A stretch of DNA of 64,000 bases from an uncultured Myxococcales bacterium (GCA_937146725.1 CAKZRU010000090.1:1-64000), one strand, 5' to 3'. Positions 18,007 to 28,639 are shown, counted from the first letter of the stretch. Translations and numbers: made by a program. The notes: generated from the letters alone by a model not told the origin.

Positions 18007-21000
18007 TTTGGTAAGAGGGTTAAGGTGACTTCACTAGGAGTAAAATACTCGTAACCTCGTTCATCATCTAAGATAATATCATGCTCAATCGCCTCAAGTA
18101 AGCTTTCTGGTGCAAGATAAGAGCTGCTCAAATAAAAGGTGACAGGAAGCTTAACCTCACTCAGTTCTAAACTCACTTGATCCACATTAAGGGCGGCCCG
18201 AATTGAGCTAAGATCTTCCGCTCGAGAAGGTAAAGCCATCATTTGTACCGGAGGTTTAATCGCTTCGTTTACATGATCAACATAGCGCCAATAAGGAAGT
18301 AAGTGACCCGAAAGCTCTCTTTGCCCATAGCTTTGGATTGTTGCTCCATCTAAACCAAGGTTGCCATAAAACTCGATATTGAGTCTTTGTTCACTCGGTA
18401 GAGGAGCGATTTGCCAAAATCTTAAACGCCATATATTGGAAGTGGCTTTTTCACTTGCATAGGCAATCATATTTTGTTCATCAAGCCTTAGTCGATGAAT
18501 TCCTAGTGCCACATTCAAAGAAATCTCTTGTTCATTCCAAGTGAGCCTAACTCGCCCCATACAATCAAAACTATCTTGGCCTCCATCTTGCCAACAAATG
18601 GAAGTGACATCATCATTGGCGGTATAATTACGTGGATCTTCAGGTAGCTCAATCGCCTCTGCTTTGCTTTCCCAAACCGGAATTGGGGCTTGATTGATGA
18701 TCAGAATATAGTCACCCGCATTAAGGTCATCAAAGCTAATTTGGCGTTCTAAAGGATCTATTTGAGAGAGGTTTAGTGTTTGACAATGTAAAACTTGGGC
18801 TTGCTCTCCACAATATTTTTGAATGCCCACAGTAATCAAAGCCTGCTCTTGATTTAAATTAGGCTCGATGTGGGCAAAGTTGATCCGTAATGGTCCTGTT
18901 TGAGTTTGAGTAAACTGAATTAAATGTGGCGCCTGTCCTGAAATCATCGGACCACAAGACCGCGGGCTAAGCTGCTCGGCCAAAAGGATCTCATGTTCAA
19001 TATTCGTACGAGTCGCTTGTACGCTTTCTTCATCCGGAATAAGAATGTCTAACTCTTGGCTCTGACAACTTTGTTCTTGATCACTTCCATGAGCACCACA
19101 GTGAAGATCAAAAGGCCAATCAATCAAGCCATCTTCATCATTATCGATTTGATCAGCGCATTGAGGAAGCTCATCAATACTTAAACTTTCATCATCAGCT
19201 TCATCAGCTAAGTCATGTGGTGAGCCACAGCTTATATCATTGAGATCGATCAGCCCATCATTGTCATTATCAATCCCATCTAAACATTCTGATAAATGGT
19301 TGATGTTTGGCGTAAATAATAAGTGTTGATCATGAATACTTGTATCTTTCTCACTTGTATCATTAGGGCTTTCACAGTCTGGGTCGGCTGGATAATCAAC
19401 TAAGCCATCACCATCATCATCAGATTGATTTGCGCAAGCACTTAAGCTGTTTTGAAAACGCTGTATCCCACGTCCTGTATCTATATAAATGCCATAAGGA
19501 TAAGCTTGGACTCTGTTGAGAGGTGCTTCACTTGGCCAAGTGATCGCAATACAATCTGGGTCACTTGGAAAATCAATCAATCCATCATCATCATCATCTT
19601 GTAAGTTATTACACTCTTGCATTAACTCTGGTCGACCTTCGTACAGGTCACCACGACTTAAACAAGCCGGATCCCAAGGCCAGTCAAACAGGCCATCATC
19701 ATTGTTATCTAAGCCATCATTACATTCACTTGTGGGTAGATTTGCTTGACCCAAGCTCTGACCTTCGGGAAGTGGTCCTCGTTCTTCACTTGGATCACCA
19801 GCGCTATGACATTCCGGATCATATGGAAAATCAATCAAACCATCTTGATCATTATCTAGTTTATCACTGCAAGCACTGTGAGACTCAAACTCACTCCACT
19901 CGCTTTCATCTCGTGAGCTTTGACAGTCAGGGTCAGCGAGATCAATCAAGCCATCTCGATCATTATCATTCAGATCCATACATTCAGGTAGGTGTGGAGC
20001 ATAAGGTTTTAAACTTGTTCCGGCAATCATGGCTGCCATCAAAGTTAAACTTTCATCTGTGGTACGGATGTTATATCCGCGCCAATCCGAGGCAACTAAC
20101 CATAAGCGACCTTGTCCATAATCCCGATAGGCTAACGAGGTTGTAAAAGCATCCCAGCCACCAAGTCTAATTACTCCGGGTAAATCATGTAAATCATCCC
20201 CACAGCCACTGTCTTCACTTAAGGGTGCACTATGTTCAAGATACTGCCACAAAGGATCATGAGGTCGATGATTATATACAGGCTGTATATTACCACCGCA
20301 TTGACCGAGTTGTGGTGTATCAAAAGTTGCCACGCCAAAGATACTGCCGTAAACTCTTGGACCAATCCCATGCTCGGTGATCACAATCCCACCTTGGGCT
20401 AAGTAGTTTCTAACGGCTTCTAGGTTTAAGGCAAGTCCATTGAGTCCATGACGGGTGATTAACAAGGCTTGCACCGAATGATCAGGTGTACAGCTTGCAC
20501 TTGTGATAAATGGAACATCTGCCAATGGGCCCACAAAGAAATCATTGATTGATCTGAACAGAGACCCACAATTCATTATTCTTGGTCTAAGAGCTCTTGA
20601 ATCACCCTCACAGACACCGTCAAGGCAGCTTTGACCTTCATCACAGATATGCTCGCATTCTCCACAGTGTTCAGGATTGCTGAGAAGGTCAACGCAAGCA
20701 AAGTGATCTTGGTCATTATCTTGATTGATTAAACAACGAGCAAAGCCACCACTTTCGCAAAGATCTCCAGCCGCCGAGCAGCCAGGGTCATTAGGCCAGT
20801 CAATCAGTTGATCTTCATCATTATCGATGCTATCTGCGCACTGACGATCACTGTTAGGAATTAAAGCTTCTTCAGGGCTTGACGATTCACTGCTATCAAA
20901 ACGGGAGCGACAATCTAAGTCCAATAAATCGATTAATCCATCATCATCATTGTCTACACCATCTGCACAGCGTGGTAAGGTATCACCAATGGCATCTTCT

Positions 21001-23870
21001 CTATTGTCGGCCCGACTGATACATCCCGGATCATCAGGCCAATCAATACGTTCATTTTGATCATCATCAATGCCATTGGCACACTGAGGAGTGATGAGAG
21101 GATCTATTTCACTTTCATCCCCACTTGACTCACAGCCAGGATCATAAGGTAAATCAATATAGCCGTCTTGGTCATTATCTAGACCATCACTGCATTCAGA
21201 AGGTTCGGCTGTAGCTTGTTCTCTAGGGTCACCTGCAGCGTAACAACCAGCATCAAAGGGAAAGTCAATAAAGCCATTTTGGTCGTTATCAAGCCCATCA
21301 GAGCAATGGGGAACTCGGCTTAAATTCCTTTCATCATCATCTCCTCGAGCCACACAGCCCGGATCATACGGAAAGTCGATGAGGCCATCTTCATCATCAT
21401 CTTGGGCATTACTACATTTTGGTGGAAAGGGTACATTGGATTCACTATTATCCCCTCGAGCATGACAGCCAAGGTCGCTTGGAAAGTCGGTATAGCCATC
21501 CCCATTATCATCTATGCCATTACTACATTGTGGAAGGCCAACCGGATCTTCTTCACTGTTTCCCCCATGAAAAGCACACCCTAAATCTAATGGATAGTCA
21601 GCCCAGCCATCAATGTCGTTATCTTGACCATCAGCACATACGCTAGGAATTTCAGGATCACGTTCATCCTCATCTTCAGGGTCTGAACATCCTGGGTCTT
21701 GAGCATCGATTAAGCCATCTTGATCGTTATCACTACCATCGCTACACAATGGACTTAAAGGTCGACGCTTTACCTTTAATAAAAAGGGCATGCCATCAAG
21801 ATCATGATCGATAAAGAGATAAATAGGCCCTTGGGGAACGCTTTCTAATTTCAAGGATAAGGGTCTTCCGTAACGAATTTCTTCAGGACTGAGCATTGCC
21901 TCATTGGCATTCTCGTCCTCGTCCTCATCAATTATGATTTCCTCTCCCACCAAGGCCTCAGCGCAACCTAATTCATTTTGATTTGAAGCACATTCCCAAG
22001 CTCTAGCATATAAATATGCTCGCTCAACAACCCCGTCTGTTCGGTAAAGCTCAAAGTTTAATTGGGCATGGCTCGGATTATCATAGCGTAATACCTGTTC
22101 GATTCCAAAACCACCACACTGCCCCATATTCTCTGAACTTTGACCTTCAAGAGTGCTATTACCAACAAACTGATCAACATCGGTAGGCAGTTGAAAAACA
22201 GGAAGGCCCTGCCCGCATTCATCGACTTCATTGTCATCAAAGGCGGCTCGACAGCCAATATCATCTGGATAATCAATCAGCATATCCAAATCATCATCTA
22301 TTCCATTAGTGCATTGGGGTAATGGCGTTGGACTGCTTTCATCTTGATCATTAGGAGACTCACATCCCGGATCATAAGGGAAGTCAATATAGCCATCTTG
22401 ATCATCATCTAAACCGTTTTGACATGCCTCAATGGCAGTTTTCTCAACTAAAAGCTCAAAAGTTCCCCCCTGTCCTGAAGCACCGTCGATCATTAGATAT
22501 AAAGGCCCAAGAGGTGGGTTTTCAATCACCAACTCATTATACGCAATGCCATCGAGAGTTTCTCTTTGACAAGCGAGCTCTTGTAATGGTTCATCACAGC
22601 GTCTTCTTGCATAAAGAGTGGTTTCCCAAGCTTGGTCTTCTTCATTTTGAATCGCTTGACTGATAAAACGTAAACGCCTAATCGGTTCTCTTACTTGATA
22701 AAGTGCTGTTAGTTCTGGTGCGCCTTGCCCCCCACAGCTTGCATGACGATAAAAACGTCCTTGCCGAGAACTTCCTCGATAAACTCCGTTTGCTTGAAGT
22801 TCAATGACCTCGCTACTATTAAAGCAAAAACCTTCCTCTGAAATATCAGAGCTACTATCACAGCCAACATCCTGTGGGTAGTCGATCTGTCCATCATCAT
22901 CATTATCCACACCATCCAAACAGGCGGGAGGGGCCGGTGGATCAACTTCACTTTGGTCACCTAGGCTTTGGCAACCTGGATCTTCTGGATAGTCAGTATA
23001 ACCATCAAAGTCATTATCTTCTTGGTCCGCACAAGCTGCTAATGGTCCTTGATCTAATTCGGAAGCCGCCCCCGGACCTAAGCAACCTGGGTCTTCTTGC
23101 GCATCGGTTAAACCATCTTCATCATCATCGATTCCATTTGAACATACCGCAATCATTTCATCATCAAGTAAGCGTTCTCTAGGGTCTGTGGGCGTGGCAC
23201 ATTGTGGATCGGCTAAGTCAGCATATCCATCTAAGTCATTATCAATACCATCATTACACTGAGCAATCATAGAGGCATCAAAGTCATCACGTTCATCTAG
23301 ATCTTCAGCAGAGGCACAGCCAGGATCAAAGGGGAAATCAACTAAACCATCAGCATCATCATCTCTTTGGTTATTACAGGCACTGAGTTCGATAATACGG
23401 GCTTCATCATTCTCATCCGGTGAAGTACAGGATTCATCTACCGGAAAATCTACATAACCATCGGCATCATCATCAAGACCATTAGAGCATTGTGGCAAAA
23501 TGGGCTCATTAAACTCTTGCTCTCCCAAACTCTCGATACATCCTGGATCATTTGCGTCAATTAGCCCATCATTATCATTATCCAAAGAATCTGTACAAGG
23601 ACCTATGGGCAATGGATCTCGCTCATCTATATCGGTTAAACTAGAACAGCCAGGATCATCAGGAAAGTCAATGACACCGTCAGTATCATTATCTTGACCA
23701 TCATTACAGGCACTTAAAATAGATAGGTCAAGCAAAGGTCTTGCCGATAAACTTGGTGCCGAATTAGAGTCCTGATCATCACAAAAACATAAGCTTAAGC
23801 TTAATAAACACAGGTAAAGATAGTTTAAATAAGCAGTTTGAAAGCTGATTTGAGGGTGTCTATTGTTCAT
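18003..23870 (-). CDS. Giant lipoprotein with about 26 Asp-rich Ca2+-type repeats
   Basis: A 1955-residue predicted lipoprotein; the signal ends at LSLCFCDD (Cys about 28 or 30). It carries about 26 copies of a roughly 30-residue unit, CxDGxDNDxDGxIDxPxDPGCxSxxDxxE, with two conserved Cys and an Asp-rich loop like thrombospondin-3 or EF-hand calcium sites. The run is broken by inserts: two related beta domains after repeats 8 and 10 (GQCGGFGIEQVLRYDNP type), and an insert near the centre after the 19th repeat with a Cys-rich segment (CGECEHICDEGQSCLDGVCEGD) and a glutamine amidotransferase-like stretch (VRNYLAQGGIVITEHG). The last 350 residues are repeat-free. Probably a rod-like surface or matrix protein. 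Confidence 0.8.
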   Translation of the reverse strand: MNNRHPQISFQTAYLNYLYLCLLSLSLCFCDDQDSNSAPSLSARPLLDLSILSACNDGQDNDTDGVIDFPDDPGCSSLTDIDERDPLPIGPCTDSLDNDNDGLIDANDPGCIESLGEQEFNEPILPQCSNGLDDDADGYVDFPVDESCTSPDENDEARIIELSACNNQRDDDADGLVDFPFDPGCASAEDLDERDDFDASMIAQCNDGIDNDLDGYADLADPQCATPTDPRERLLDDEMIAVCSNGIDDDEDGLTDAQEDPGCLGPGAASELDQGPLAACADQEDNDFDGYTDYPEDPGCQSLGDQSEVDPPAPPACLDGVDNDDDGQIDYPQDVGCDSSSDISEEGFCFNSSEVIELQANGVYRGSSRQGRFYRHASCGGQGAPELTALYQVREPIRRLRFISQAIQNEEDQAWETTLYARRRCDEPLQELACQRETLDGIAYNELVIENPPLGPLYLMIDGASGQGGTFELLVEKTAIEACQNGLDDDQDGYIDFPYDPGCESPNDQDESSPTPLPQCTNGIDDDLDMLIDYPDDIGCRAAFDDNEVDECGQGLPVFQLPTDVDQFVGNSTLEGQSSENMGQCGGFGIEQVLRYDNPSHAQLNFELYRTDGVVERAYLYARAWECASNQNELGCAEALVGEEIIIDEDEDENANEAMLSPEEIRYGRPLSLKLESVPQGPIYLFIDHDLDGMPFLLKVKRRPLSPLCSDGSDNDQDGLIDAQDPGCSDPEDEDERDPEIPSVCADGQDNDIDGWADYPLDLGCAFHGGNSEEDPVGLPQCSNGIDDNGDGYTDFPSDLGCHARGDNSESNVPFPPKCSNAQDDDEDGLIDFPYDPGCVARGDDDERNLSRVPHCSDGLDNDQNGFIDFPFDAGCYAAGDPREQATAEPSECSDGLDNDQDGYIDLPYDPGCESSGDESEIDPLITPQCANGIDDDQNERIDWPDDPGCISRADNREDAIGDTLPRCADGVDNDDDGLIDLLDLDCRSRFDSSESSSPEEALIPNSDRQCADSIDNDEDQLIDWPNDPGCSAAGDLCESGGFARCLINQDNDQDHFACVDLLSNPEHCGECEHICDEGQSCLDGVCEGDSRALRPRIMNCGSLFRSINDFFVGPLADVPFITSASCTPDHSVQALLITRHGLNGLALNLEAVRNYLAQGGIVITEHGIGPRVYGSIFGVATFDTPQLGQCGGNIQPVYNHRPHDPLWQYLEHSAPLSEDSGCGDDLHDLPGVIRLGGWDAFTTSLAYRDYGQGRLWLVASDWRGYNIRTTDESLTLMAAMIAGTSLKPYAPHLPECMDLNDNDRDGLIDLADPDCQSSRDESEWSEFESHSACSDKLDNDQDGLIDFPYDPECHSAGDPSEERGPLPEGQSLGQANLPTSECNDGLDNNDDGLFDWPWDPACLSRGDLYEGRPELMQECNNLQDDDDDGLIDFPSDPDCIAITWPSEAPLNRVQAYPYGIYIDTGRGIQRFQNSLSACANQSDDDGDGLVDYPADPDCESPNDTSEKDTSIHDQHLLFTPNINHLSECLDGIDNDNDGLIDLNDISCGSPHDLADEADDESLSIDELPQCADQIDNDEDGLIDWPFDLHCGAHGSDQEQSCQSQELDILIPDEESVQATRTNIEHEILLAEQLSPRSCGPMISGQAPHLIQFTQTQTGPLRINFAHIEPNLNQEQALITVGIQKYCGEQAQVLHCQTLNLSQIDPLERQISFDDLNAGDYILIINQAPIPVWESKAEAIELPEDPRNYTANDDVTSICWQDGGQDSFDCMGRVRLTWNEQEISLNVALGIHRLRLDEQNMIAYASEKATSNIWRLRFWQIAPLPSEQRLNIEFYGNLGLDGATIQSYGQRELSGHLLPYWRYVDHVNEAIKPPVQMMALPSRAEDLSSIRAALNVDQVSLELSEVKLPVTFYLSSSYLAPESLLEAIEHDIILDDERGYEYFTPSEVTLTLLPN
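19080..23714 (-). repeat. About 26 coding repeats of the CxDGxDNDxDGxIDxPxDPGC type
   Basis: Counted by reading the protein: eight units in a row, a beta insert, two units, a second insert, nine units, a 270-residue insert, then seven units separated by short linkers. The codons for Asp-Asn-Asp-Asp produce long AT-rich GATAATGAT strings, which give spurious frames on the other strand. Confidence 0.8.
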
Positions 23871-24121
23871 CGTAAAGCTCTAATGGTTAGGTTTAGTATG
23901 TACCGTACTATAGTTATACTTTGATGGCTAATCTATGAATAAAGACTCTTCTACTATTATCGTGAGCTTAGCGAGGAACTTTGTGGTATTAGTCAAAGGT
24001 CTTTACATCTAGAGTATGCTTTTCTAGCACACTCTTTTTGTGAGAAATTTCTTATTATGATGTTTAGTTTGTACTGATATTTATTTGTGCAGACTTGTAT
24101 GACTGTTCTTCTAATTAAACT

Positions 24122-27100
24122 ATGCAGATTGAATCGATGTTCAAATATTTCAAGATGACTCCTTTGAAATCTCTACAGTCCGTTGTGGTCTTAGGATTCT
24201 GTTTTTCGCTTTGTGCCTGCCAGTATTTCGTTAAACTACAAGATCATAAGCAAACTACTTCTACTGCCGTTTTAGTTAAAACTTCTCCAATCAAGAAAAC
24301 TCAACTTAACATTGCAGCAGCTGAATATGGTCTTTCTTTTATTGGAGAACATCTTGGGACTTCTGGATCAAAGTCTCATACAAATGAGCTCAAGGTTAAA
24401 GTGAATGCGCACTTAACACTCGCTCCAAAGTCATCAATGATTGATAGATCTTATATATTTACCCTTCAACGCCCTGACTTTATCTCAGCAATTGACTTAG
24501 AAAGTAATTCATGTGCTGAACAAAAAGCTCAAGATGATAAATATCTAATATTTAAATGTACACAAGCAGCTGGCTCATCATACGATTTAAACTTATCTTA
24601 CGACCTGGTGATCGATCAACTAGCAGGATATCAGAAATTATCCGAAGGAGAGCGAAGCTATCATCTTATAAATTTACCAAGCCAGCTTGTAGGAAAGTTG
24701 TTTATTGGTTTTAGCTCTGTTGGTACCTTTCCTCGAGTGATCACCATCCAAGGGCCTAAGAGTCTTAAGTTGTTTGGACACTCTTTACTGAAAGAAACCG
24801 AGTATAATCAAGAGCGAGTAAAGATACAGTTGGACTCAAAGAAGGTTAGTGATTTATCTAATTCTCAAAAGACTCACCAAGATAAAAGAGATAAAAGTCA
24901 AACTCAAAAGACGCAGCAAATCACCCGCCTTACTTGGTCCAACACAGAGAGTGATCAAGCTTATCCTCTATTTTTTGGCTTTGGCAATTGGGAGACAGCC
25001 ACTCGTTTTGAAGCTGATGTTAAGCTGAGACGAAGTGGTAATGCTGTTGAGCAATTTAAACAAGCAATAGACTTGATTTCACCTTTAGGAAGCCAACATC
25101 ATCGGATTGGCCAGCAAACACTCAAGTCTCTTCAAATTAAAACCTTACAGTCGCATGCACAACAGTTAAGCCCTCTTTGGACGGCTGATTTAGGTTCTGA
25201 AAACGAGCTACAAAGTGCTAAGAAACGACCTTTGCTCTTTATTATCTTGCCAGAACATCCCGGTTATCAAGTGCCCGATTTAAGAGAGTATGGAATCATC
25301 TTTATCGATGAGTCATGGTTTTATCGTTATCAGCGCTTTGGGTATGCCATGTCCCAATGGGATTTATTAAAAGTGTTCAAAGACTTGTATCTCAGCCTTC
25401 AAGCTAAGATAACCCCAACAAGTAACTTGGCATTTCTTGAAGCCTTAAGTTGGTGGCGCTCTCTTGAACATTTGGATGGTATCAAACACAATAAGGCAAC
25501 TCAAACAGATGTGCTTGATCATTATCAAAACTACTTGATTAACTTAAGTCGAGACCTTAGTCGCAGTGCGATGAGCTACTTAGGTAAAAATACGCAAGAT
25601 CCACAGCTAAAACAGCGACTTTTTGCATCGGTCATCAACATGATTTATCAGTGGCTTTACTTTAACAAAACAAATCCAAGTCCGAATCCACTTGAACAAC
25701 TCGATCAAGCCATGAGTCATAGTGTAAGTAAGCTAAAGACAACAGATTTAAGCTTTGAAGACCAAACTACCATTTTAGGACAGCAGCTGAATCAGCTTGA
25801 TAGTCATATAAAACAAGTGCTTGAAAGTTATTTGAATTATGCAGGGCTGCCCTTAATCTACGTAAAGTGGACACAAAAACAACGTGGTGACCGCTATGAG
25901 ATACGTTTTAGGGTATCTCAACGTCCGTTTGTTACTCATCAGGATAAAAGCCAAGCCAAGTTAAGCATTTGGGTGATCCCAATTTGCTTCAAATTGGGGA
26001 TCAAGGACAATCCACCACGTCCATATTGCTTTTTATTAGATCAACCTGAGGCCTCACATTATGAGTTAAGTCTTGAAGCACCATTAGAGTGGGTTCATCC
26101 AAACTATGGTCAAACAGGCTTATATTTATGGGCATTGGATTCAAAAGAGTTTCTTGCATTATTAGGGGCAGAAAGTAATGGTTTAAACCTTGCCGAGTTC
26201 TTATCCTTGTCAGATATGAGTTCAGCTTTATTAGAAATTGGGCAAGGCAGTCCCATTAACTATTTAAAAAGTGTTAGAGAATTAGCAAAATCTCAAGACC
26301 AGCCTCTTTCGCTAGATACTCTTTTTATTCACTTGAATCGAGTTGTGCATTACTTTGGTAGTCTTAACGATAAAGTTGGCCAAGTAGAACGCTGGGCTTC
26401 AAGTTTACTATTGGGAGTGATGCTCAGTAAAACGCCCAAGTATCCATTAGATTATTTGACTCAGTTACAACTCGCTCAATGGGATCGTTCTGAAATCAGC
26501 ATGGAGCAAGAGTTTATGGCTCGCGAACCTAAACGACATAAGCGGGAACAAAGCATGATCAACAGATTCTTACGTCCCACTTCAGGTCAAGAAGCGATCG
26601 AAGAAGATGTTGCTCAAGTTAAACTCGATGAAATCCAATATCCTTTATTGATGAAAGCCCTCTTAGGAGATCAAAAGCTTTGGCATAAACTCCATCATAA
26701 ATTAGCAGAAAGTGAAGACCATCCCTTAGCTCGCCTCATGCTTATTCAGTCTTTGGTTCAGTTCATCGATCCTTCATTGTTTACGAAAACTCTAGATTTA
26801 CTCAAACGATCACAGTTTGAACAAGCTCAATCAGAAAGCGAATTGCAAGAGAGCGAAGACTCTAAAGATGTTGGTGACTCTGAGGAAGATGAAGACCTAC
26901 AATCCGATGATGCAGGCAATAACGAGATGAGTGCAGACGCCATTGCTGATGAGGAAAAACAAGAAGAATTAAGTGTAAGTTTACGAGTTGAAGACGCTTT
27001 AGAAATGATTAAAGCCATTAAGTCGATTAGAGCAAAACGCTTGGCTTGGTCTTGGCTCTTAAGGCTCAAAGGCCCTTTAAAAGATAAGATAATGTATGCT

Positions 27101-27325
27101 AATCGTGATGATATTCAAGCGGCCATGTTGGAGTGGGCAACTGCGCTGTGTGACGCAGAAAGTTCAAGCCAATTAAAAAAGAATATCTTTGATGATTTGA
27201 GCTTTAATCAATCTTTACAGGCAAGAGCCAATAAGATTATTAATGAAGTTGAGCGCTGTGTTAAAATGCGCTCATTAAAACCAAATGTTGAAGCATGGAT
27301 TCAGAATAGTTTAGGAAGTGAATAA
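24122..27325 (+). CDS. M1-peptidase-like lipoprotein lacking the HExxH zinc site
   Basis: A 1067-residue predicted lipoprotein (signal ending FSLCAC). I see an M1 aminopeptidase layout: a beta N-terminal region; HPGYQVPDLREYGIIFIDE at about 379-397, where M1 enzymes have GxMENxGLI; a helical region at 405-560; LESYLNYAGLPLIYVKW (about 566-582) matching the M1 segment W..qaGyPvv.v; LSIWVIPI; and HPNYGQTGLYLWALD (about 658-672), matching the W...N.gqtGfYRv.Yd strand of the family. No HExxH occurs anywhere, so zinc peptidase activity is not expected. An acidic Glu/Asp/Ser stretch lies near residues 900-950. The start is uncertain (ATG 24122, 24137 or 24155). Confidence 0.6.
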   Translation: MQIESMFKYFKMTPLKSLQSVVVLGFCFSLCACQYFVKLQDHKQTTSTAVLVKTSPIKKTQLNIAAAEYGLSFIGEHLGTSGSKSHTNELKVKVNAHLTLAPKSSMIDRSYIFTLQRPDFISAIDLESNSCAEQKAQDDKYLIFKCTQAAGSSYDLNLSYDLVIDQLAGYQKLSEGERSYHLINLPSQLVGKLFIGFSSVGTFPRVITIQGPKSLKLFGHSLLKETEYNQERVKIQLDSKKVSDLSNSQKTHQDKRDKSQTQKTQQITRLTWSNTESDQAYPLFFGFGNWETATRFEADVKLRRSGNAVEQFKQAIDLISPLGSQHHRIGQQTLKSLQIKTLQSHAQQLSPLWTADLGSENELQSAKKRPLLFIILPEHPGYQVPDLREYGIIFIDESWFYRYQRFGYAMSQWDLLKVFKDLYLSLQAKITPTSNLAFLEALSWWRSLEHLDGIKHNKATQTDVLDHYQNYLINLSRDLSRSAMSYLGKNTQDPQLKQRLFASVINMIYQWLYFNKTNPSPNPLEQLDQAMSHSVSKLKTTDLSFEDQTTILGQQLNQLDSHIKQVLESYLNYAGLPLIYVKWTQKQRGDRYEIRFRVSQRPFVTHQDKSQAKLSIWVIPICFKLGIKDNPPRPYCFLLDQPEASHYELSLEAPLEWVHPNYGQTGLYLWALDSKEFLALLGAESNGLNLAEFLSLSDMSSALLEIGQGSPINYLKSVRELAKSQDQPLSLDTLFIHLNRVVHYFGSLNDKVGQVERWASSLLLGVMLSKTPKYPLDYLTQLQLAQWDRSEISMEQEFMAREPKRHKREQSMINRFLRPTSGQEAIEEDVAQVKLDEIQYPLLMKALLGDQKLWHKLHHKLAESEDHPLARLMLIQSLVQFIDPSLFTKTLDLLKRSQFEQAQSESELQESEDSKDVGDSEEDEDLQSDDAGNNEMSADAIADEEKQEELSVSLRVEDALEMIKAIKSIRAKRLAWSWLLRLKGPLKDKIMYANRDDIQAAMLEWATALCDAESSSQLKKNIFDDLSFNQSLQARANKIINEVERCVKMRSLKPNVEAWIQNSLGSE

Positions 27326-27388
27326 AGCTAAAAAGCGCTTAAAGCCTTTTTGATGTAGACGCTCAATCTTTTCATTACTCGAGATAGA

Positions 27389-28639
27389 TTAGCTTAAGCA
27401 GGAATGGGCAGCATGACAAAGAGCTAAGGCTCTAGGCGAGCGAACTTGATAACCCATTCGGTTCATCACATAAGCAATACTGAGTTCAGCTTTCGGGTCA
27501 GCAAAGCCTAAGGCACCACCGGCTCCCGGATGCCCAAAAGCTTCAGGATTAGGTGAAAAAAGTATTGTTTCTTCTTTTACAAAACCATAGGAAAACCCCA
27601 TTGGTTTTTTGATGACAGCATCTCGTTTAGACCATGACTGACGCGGGAATACTAAAGCAAGGGTTTGAGGACTGACTAAGCGATGAGGGGTTAGTAAAGC
27701 TTGATAGAGCTTAGCGATAGAACGAGCACTGCCCAAGCCATTCGCCCAAGGAAGCTCAAGTTGCTGTACGCGGGTTTGGTTAAAGTTTTTAAGACCGCGA
27801 GCCCCTAAGTCGGCAGGCTGACCAAAGGCAAAGGCTGTATGTGATGCTTTATTAAGGGCAGCCCGATAAAAGTTCCCCTCACGATTAGTCATCAGTAAAC
27901 TGGGTAAGATTCCACTTAAGATATCACCGACTTGATTGGGAAAGATGGGACGAATTCTTTGGCTTAGTAACTGCGTCTCTTGCTGGCTAAGTCCCAAGTA
28001 CACATCAATATCAAGTTTCTCCCTAATTTCATTACGAATAAAGCGACCAAGGCTTTGACCGGTAATCTTTTTGAACAAGGCTCCAGCATAGAGGCCAAAG
28101 CTGACTCCATGATATCCTTGTTGGCTATTAGGCTTCCAACGCAAGGGTTCAGACTCTAAGCGCTCAAGAAGTTTAGCTTCATCTTCAAGTGTTTCTAAAC
28201 TGAGTGTATCTTTAAAGCCCAATAGCCCAGAACGATGATTTAAAAGCTCAGCAATCGTAAGCTTTTTGCGTTCTGCTCGATATCTCTCCTGTGCTAGACC
28301 CACACAAAGTTCTGGCCAGTATTGCTCTACAGGGTCAGAATACTTGATTTTTCCTCGGTCAACTAAGATCAGATAGCAGGTGGCCACAAGCCCTTTAGTG
28401 ACCGAAAAAAGAGTTGTCAGGTCATTTGCTTGCCAAGGCTGAGTGGCTTCTTGGTCGGCAAAGCCACCCCATAGGTCAACAACCTTTTCGCCTTTATGGT
28501 ATATACAGACAGAAGCGCCTATTTCTCCACGTAAAGTAAAGTTTTCATTAAAGGCGGTTTTAACCGCTTCAAAGCGGGGATGAACAAAGCCATGAATGGG
28601 ATGTAACATATGATGCTCGTGGTTAATTCGTTTAGTCAT
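27389..28639 (-). CDS. Serine hydrolase of the class C beta-lactamase / EstB esterase family
   Basis: A 416-residue protein with no obvious signal peptide. The nucleophile motif SxxK is S79-V-T-K82 (LFSVTKGLVA), the second catalytic Tyr is probably in QQGYHGVSFG (Y176), and the third box is FGHPGAGG near 367. These are the marks of family VIII esterases (EstB, LovD-like) rather than true beta-lactamases, which are usually exported. The probable job is hydrolysis or transfer of small acyl esters; the substrate is unknown. It is convergent with the M1-like gene. No strong Shine-Dalgarno sits before the ATG. Confidence 0.85.
   Translation of the reverse strand: MTKRINHEHHMLHPIHGFVHPRFEAVKTAFNENFTLRGEIGASVCIYHKGEKVVDLWGGFADQEATQPWQANDLTTLFSVTKGLVATCYLILVDRGKIKYSDPVEQYWPELCVGLAQERYRAERKKLTIAELLNHRSGLLGFKDTLSLETLEDEAKLLERLESEPLRWKPNSQQGYHGVSFGLYAGALFKKITGQSLGRFIRNEIREKLDIDVYLGLSQQETQLLSQRIRPIFPNQVGDILSGILPSLLMTNREGNFYRAALNKASHTAFAFGQPADLGARGLKNFNQTRVQQLELPWANGLGSARSIAKLYQALLTPHRLVSPQTLALVFPRQSWSKRDAVIKKPMGFSYGFVKEETILFSPNPEAFGHPGAGGALGFADPKAELSIAYVMNRMGYQVRSPRALALCHAAHSCLS

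Noticed and set aside
19516..20146. Plus-strand open frames opposite the giant repeat protein
   Set aside because: They are shadows of Asp/Asn-rich codons (His-rich in antisense), with no signal or family motif.
18003..23870. Two or more genes instead of one 1955-residue frame
   Set aside because: The frame is uninterrupted, with a single signal peptide at its start and repeats running through; no internal start with Shine-Dalgarno is needed.
27326..27360. Terminator between the convergent 24122 and 27389 genes
   Set aside because: Only AAAAAG/CTTTTT can pair around a 10-base loop; too weak to call.
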